NCBI GenBank assembly: GCA_030625965.1
Contig: DAOUPV010000016.1
Coordinates: forward strand, 1 to 37,100
DNA from: Clostridia bacterium
Lineage (GTDB): Bacteria; Bacillota; TC1; UBA5767
Reading direction: 5' to 3'
DNA length: 37,100 bases
Within the stretch, counting starts at the first letter, position 1. Every line of letters begins with the position of its first letter. Position numbers and translations under genes: made by a program. Shown here piece by piece: positions 36,893 through 37,100 of the stretch. Under the pieces are notes generated by a model. It was not told the origin of the DNA. It was given only the letters and a program-made list of their open reading frames with translations, and ran no database searches.

Positions 36893-37100
36893 CTACTCTG
36901 AAACAGAAGATACAACCCCTGCGCCAACAGTTCTTCCACCCTCACGGATAGCAAAACGCAGGCCGGGCTCGATTGCGATCGGAGTGATCAGCTCTACAGC
37001 CATCTCAACTCTGTCGCCAGGCATAACCATCTCGATACCTTCAGGTAGGTCAGCCATACCAGTTACGTCGGTAGTTCTGAAGTAGAACTGAGGTCTGTAA
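36893..37100 (-). CDS. tuf: Elongation factor Tu, C-terminal part (runs off the window)
   Basis: The last 68 codons of EF-Tu, which delivers aminoacyl-tRNA to the ribosome. The visible part is the end of domain 3: [61 protein letters not shown] and the ending SSVSE before the stop codon. The GTP-binding domain lies beyond the window. Its position before rpsJ is the conserved end of the str operon. Confidence 0.97.
   Translation of the reverse strand, partial: YRPQFYFRTTDVTGMADLPEGIEMVMPGDRVEMAVELITPIAIEPGLRFAIREGGRTVGAGVVSSVSE

Overview
The window comes from a low-to-mid GC Gram-positive anaerobe, most likely a member of the Clostridia. The signs are the S10-spc-alpha ribosomal supercluster with rpsD inside the alpha operon, a KOW-domain gene between map and infA, zinc-binding forms of S4, S14, L24, L36 and Adk, a nine-gene V-type ATPase operon of the Enterococcus/Clostridium type, strong AGGAGG ribosome binding sites and frequent TTG starts. 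The genus cannot be fixed by reading alone. Every supported gene lies on the minus strand, so transcription runs from high to low coordinates.

Layout in the direction of transcription. (1) 37100-21374: the end of tuf, a structured leader, then rpsJ-rplC-rplD-rplW-rplB-rpsS-rplV-rpsC-rplP-rpmC-rpsQ-rplN-rplX-rplE-rpsZ-rpsH-rplF-rplR-rpsE-rpmD-rplO-secY-adk-map-KOW-infA-rpmJ-rpsM-rpsK-rpsD-rpoA-rplQ, closed by a strong terminator. (2) 21373-15035: an accessory block holding two paralogous uncharacterised lipoproteins of near-identical length (567 and 568 residues), an orphan ygeW-type carbamoyltransferase, and a relic in which the 3' end of a third lipoprotein copy is joined to a copy of the rpsM 5' end and leader. 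(3) 15022-10822: ecfA1-ecfA2-ecfT-truA-rplM-rpsI, the genes that in many Firmicutes follow rplQ directly. The accessory block therefore looks like an interruption of a conserved supercluster. (4) 10452-1919: V-type ATPase genes in the order G/H-I-K-E-C-F-A-B-D; the rotor subunit K carries the sodium-ligand signature known from Enterococcus hirae. (5) 1797-1: an RpiR-family regulator with a 21-bp operator-like palindrome at its promoter, a small Fe-S/FMN flavoprotein, and the start of a lipoprotein with related half-sites in its upstream region.

The ribosomal, SecY, Adk, Map, IF-1 and RpoA genes are ordinary housekeeping. EcfA1-A2-T form the shared energising module for vitamin or metal uptake and need S components encoded elsewhere. 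The V-ATPase probably moves sodium. The least explained material is the accessory block: an undescribed lipoprotein pair, a chimeric relic that shares sequence with the rpsM region about 8.6 kb away, and a 13-bp motif repeated in the 3' flanks of the lipoprotein copies. No CRISPR array, tRNA, rRNA, intact transposase or phage gene was seen.
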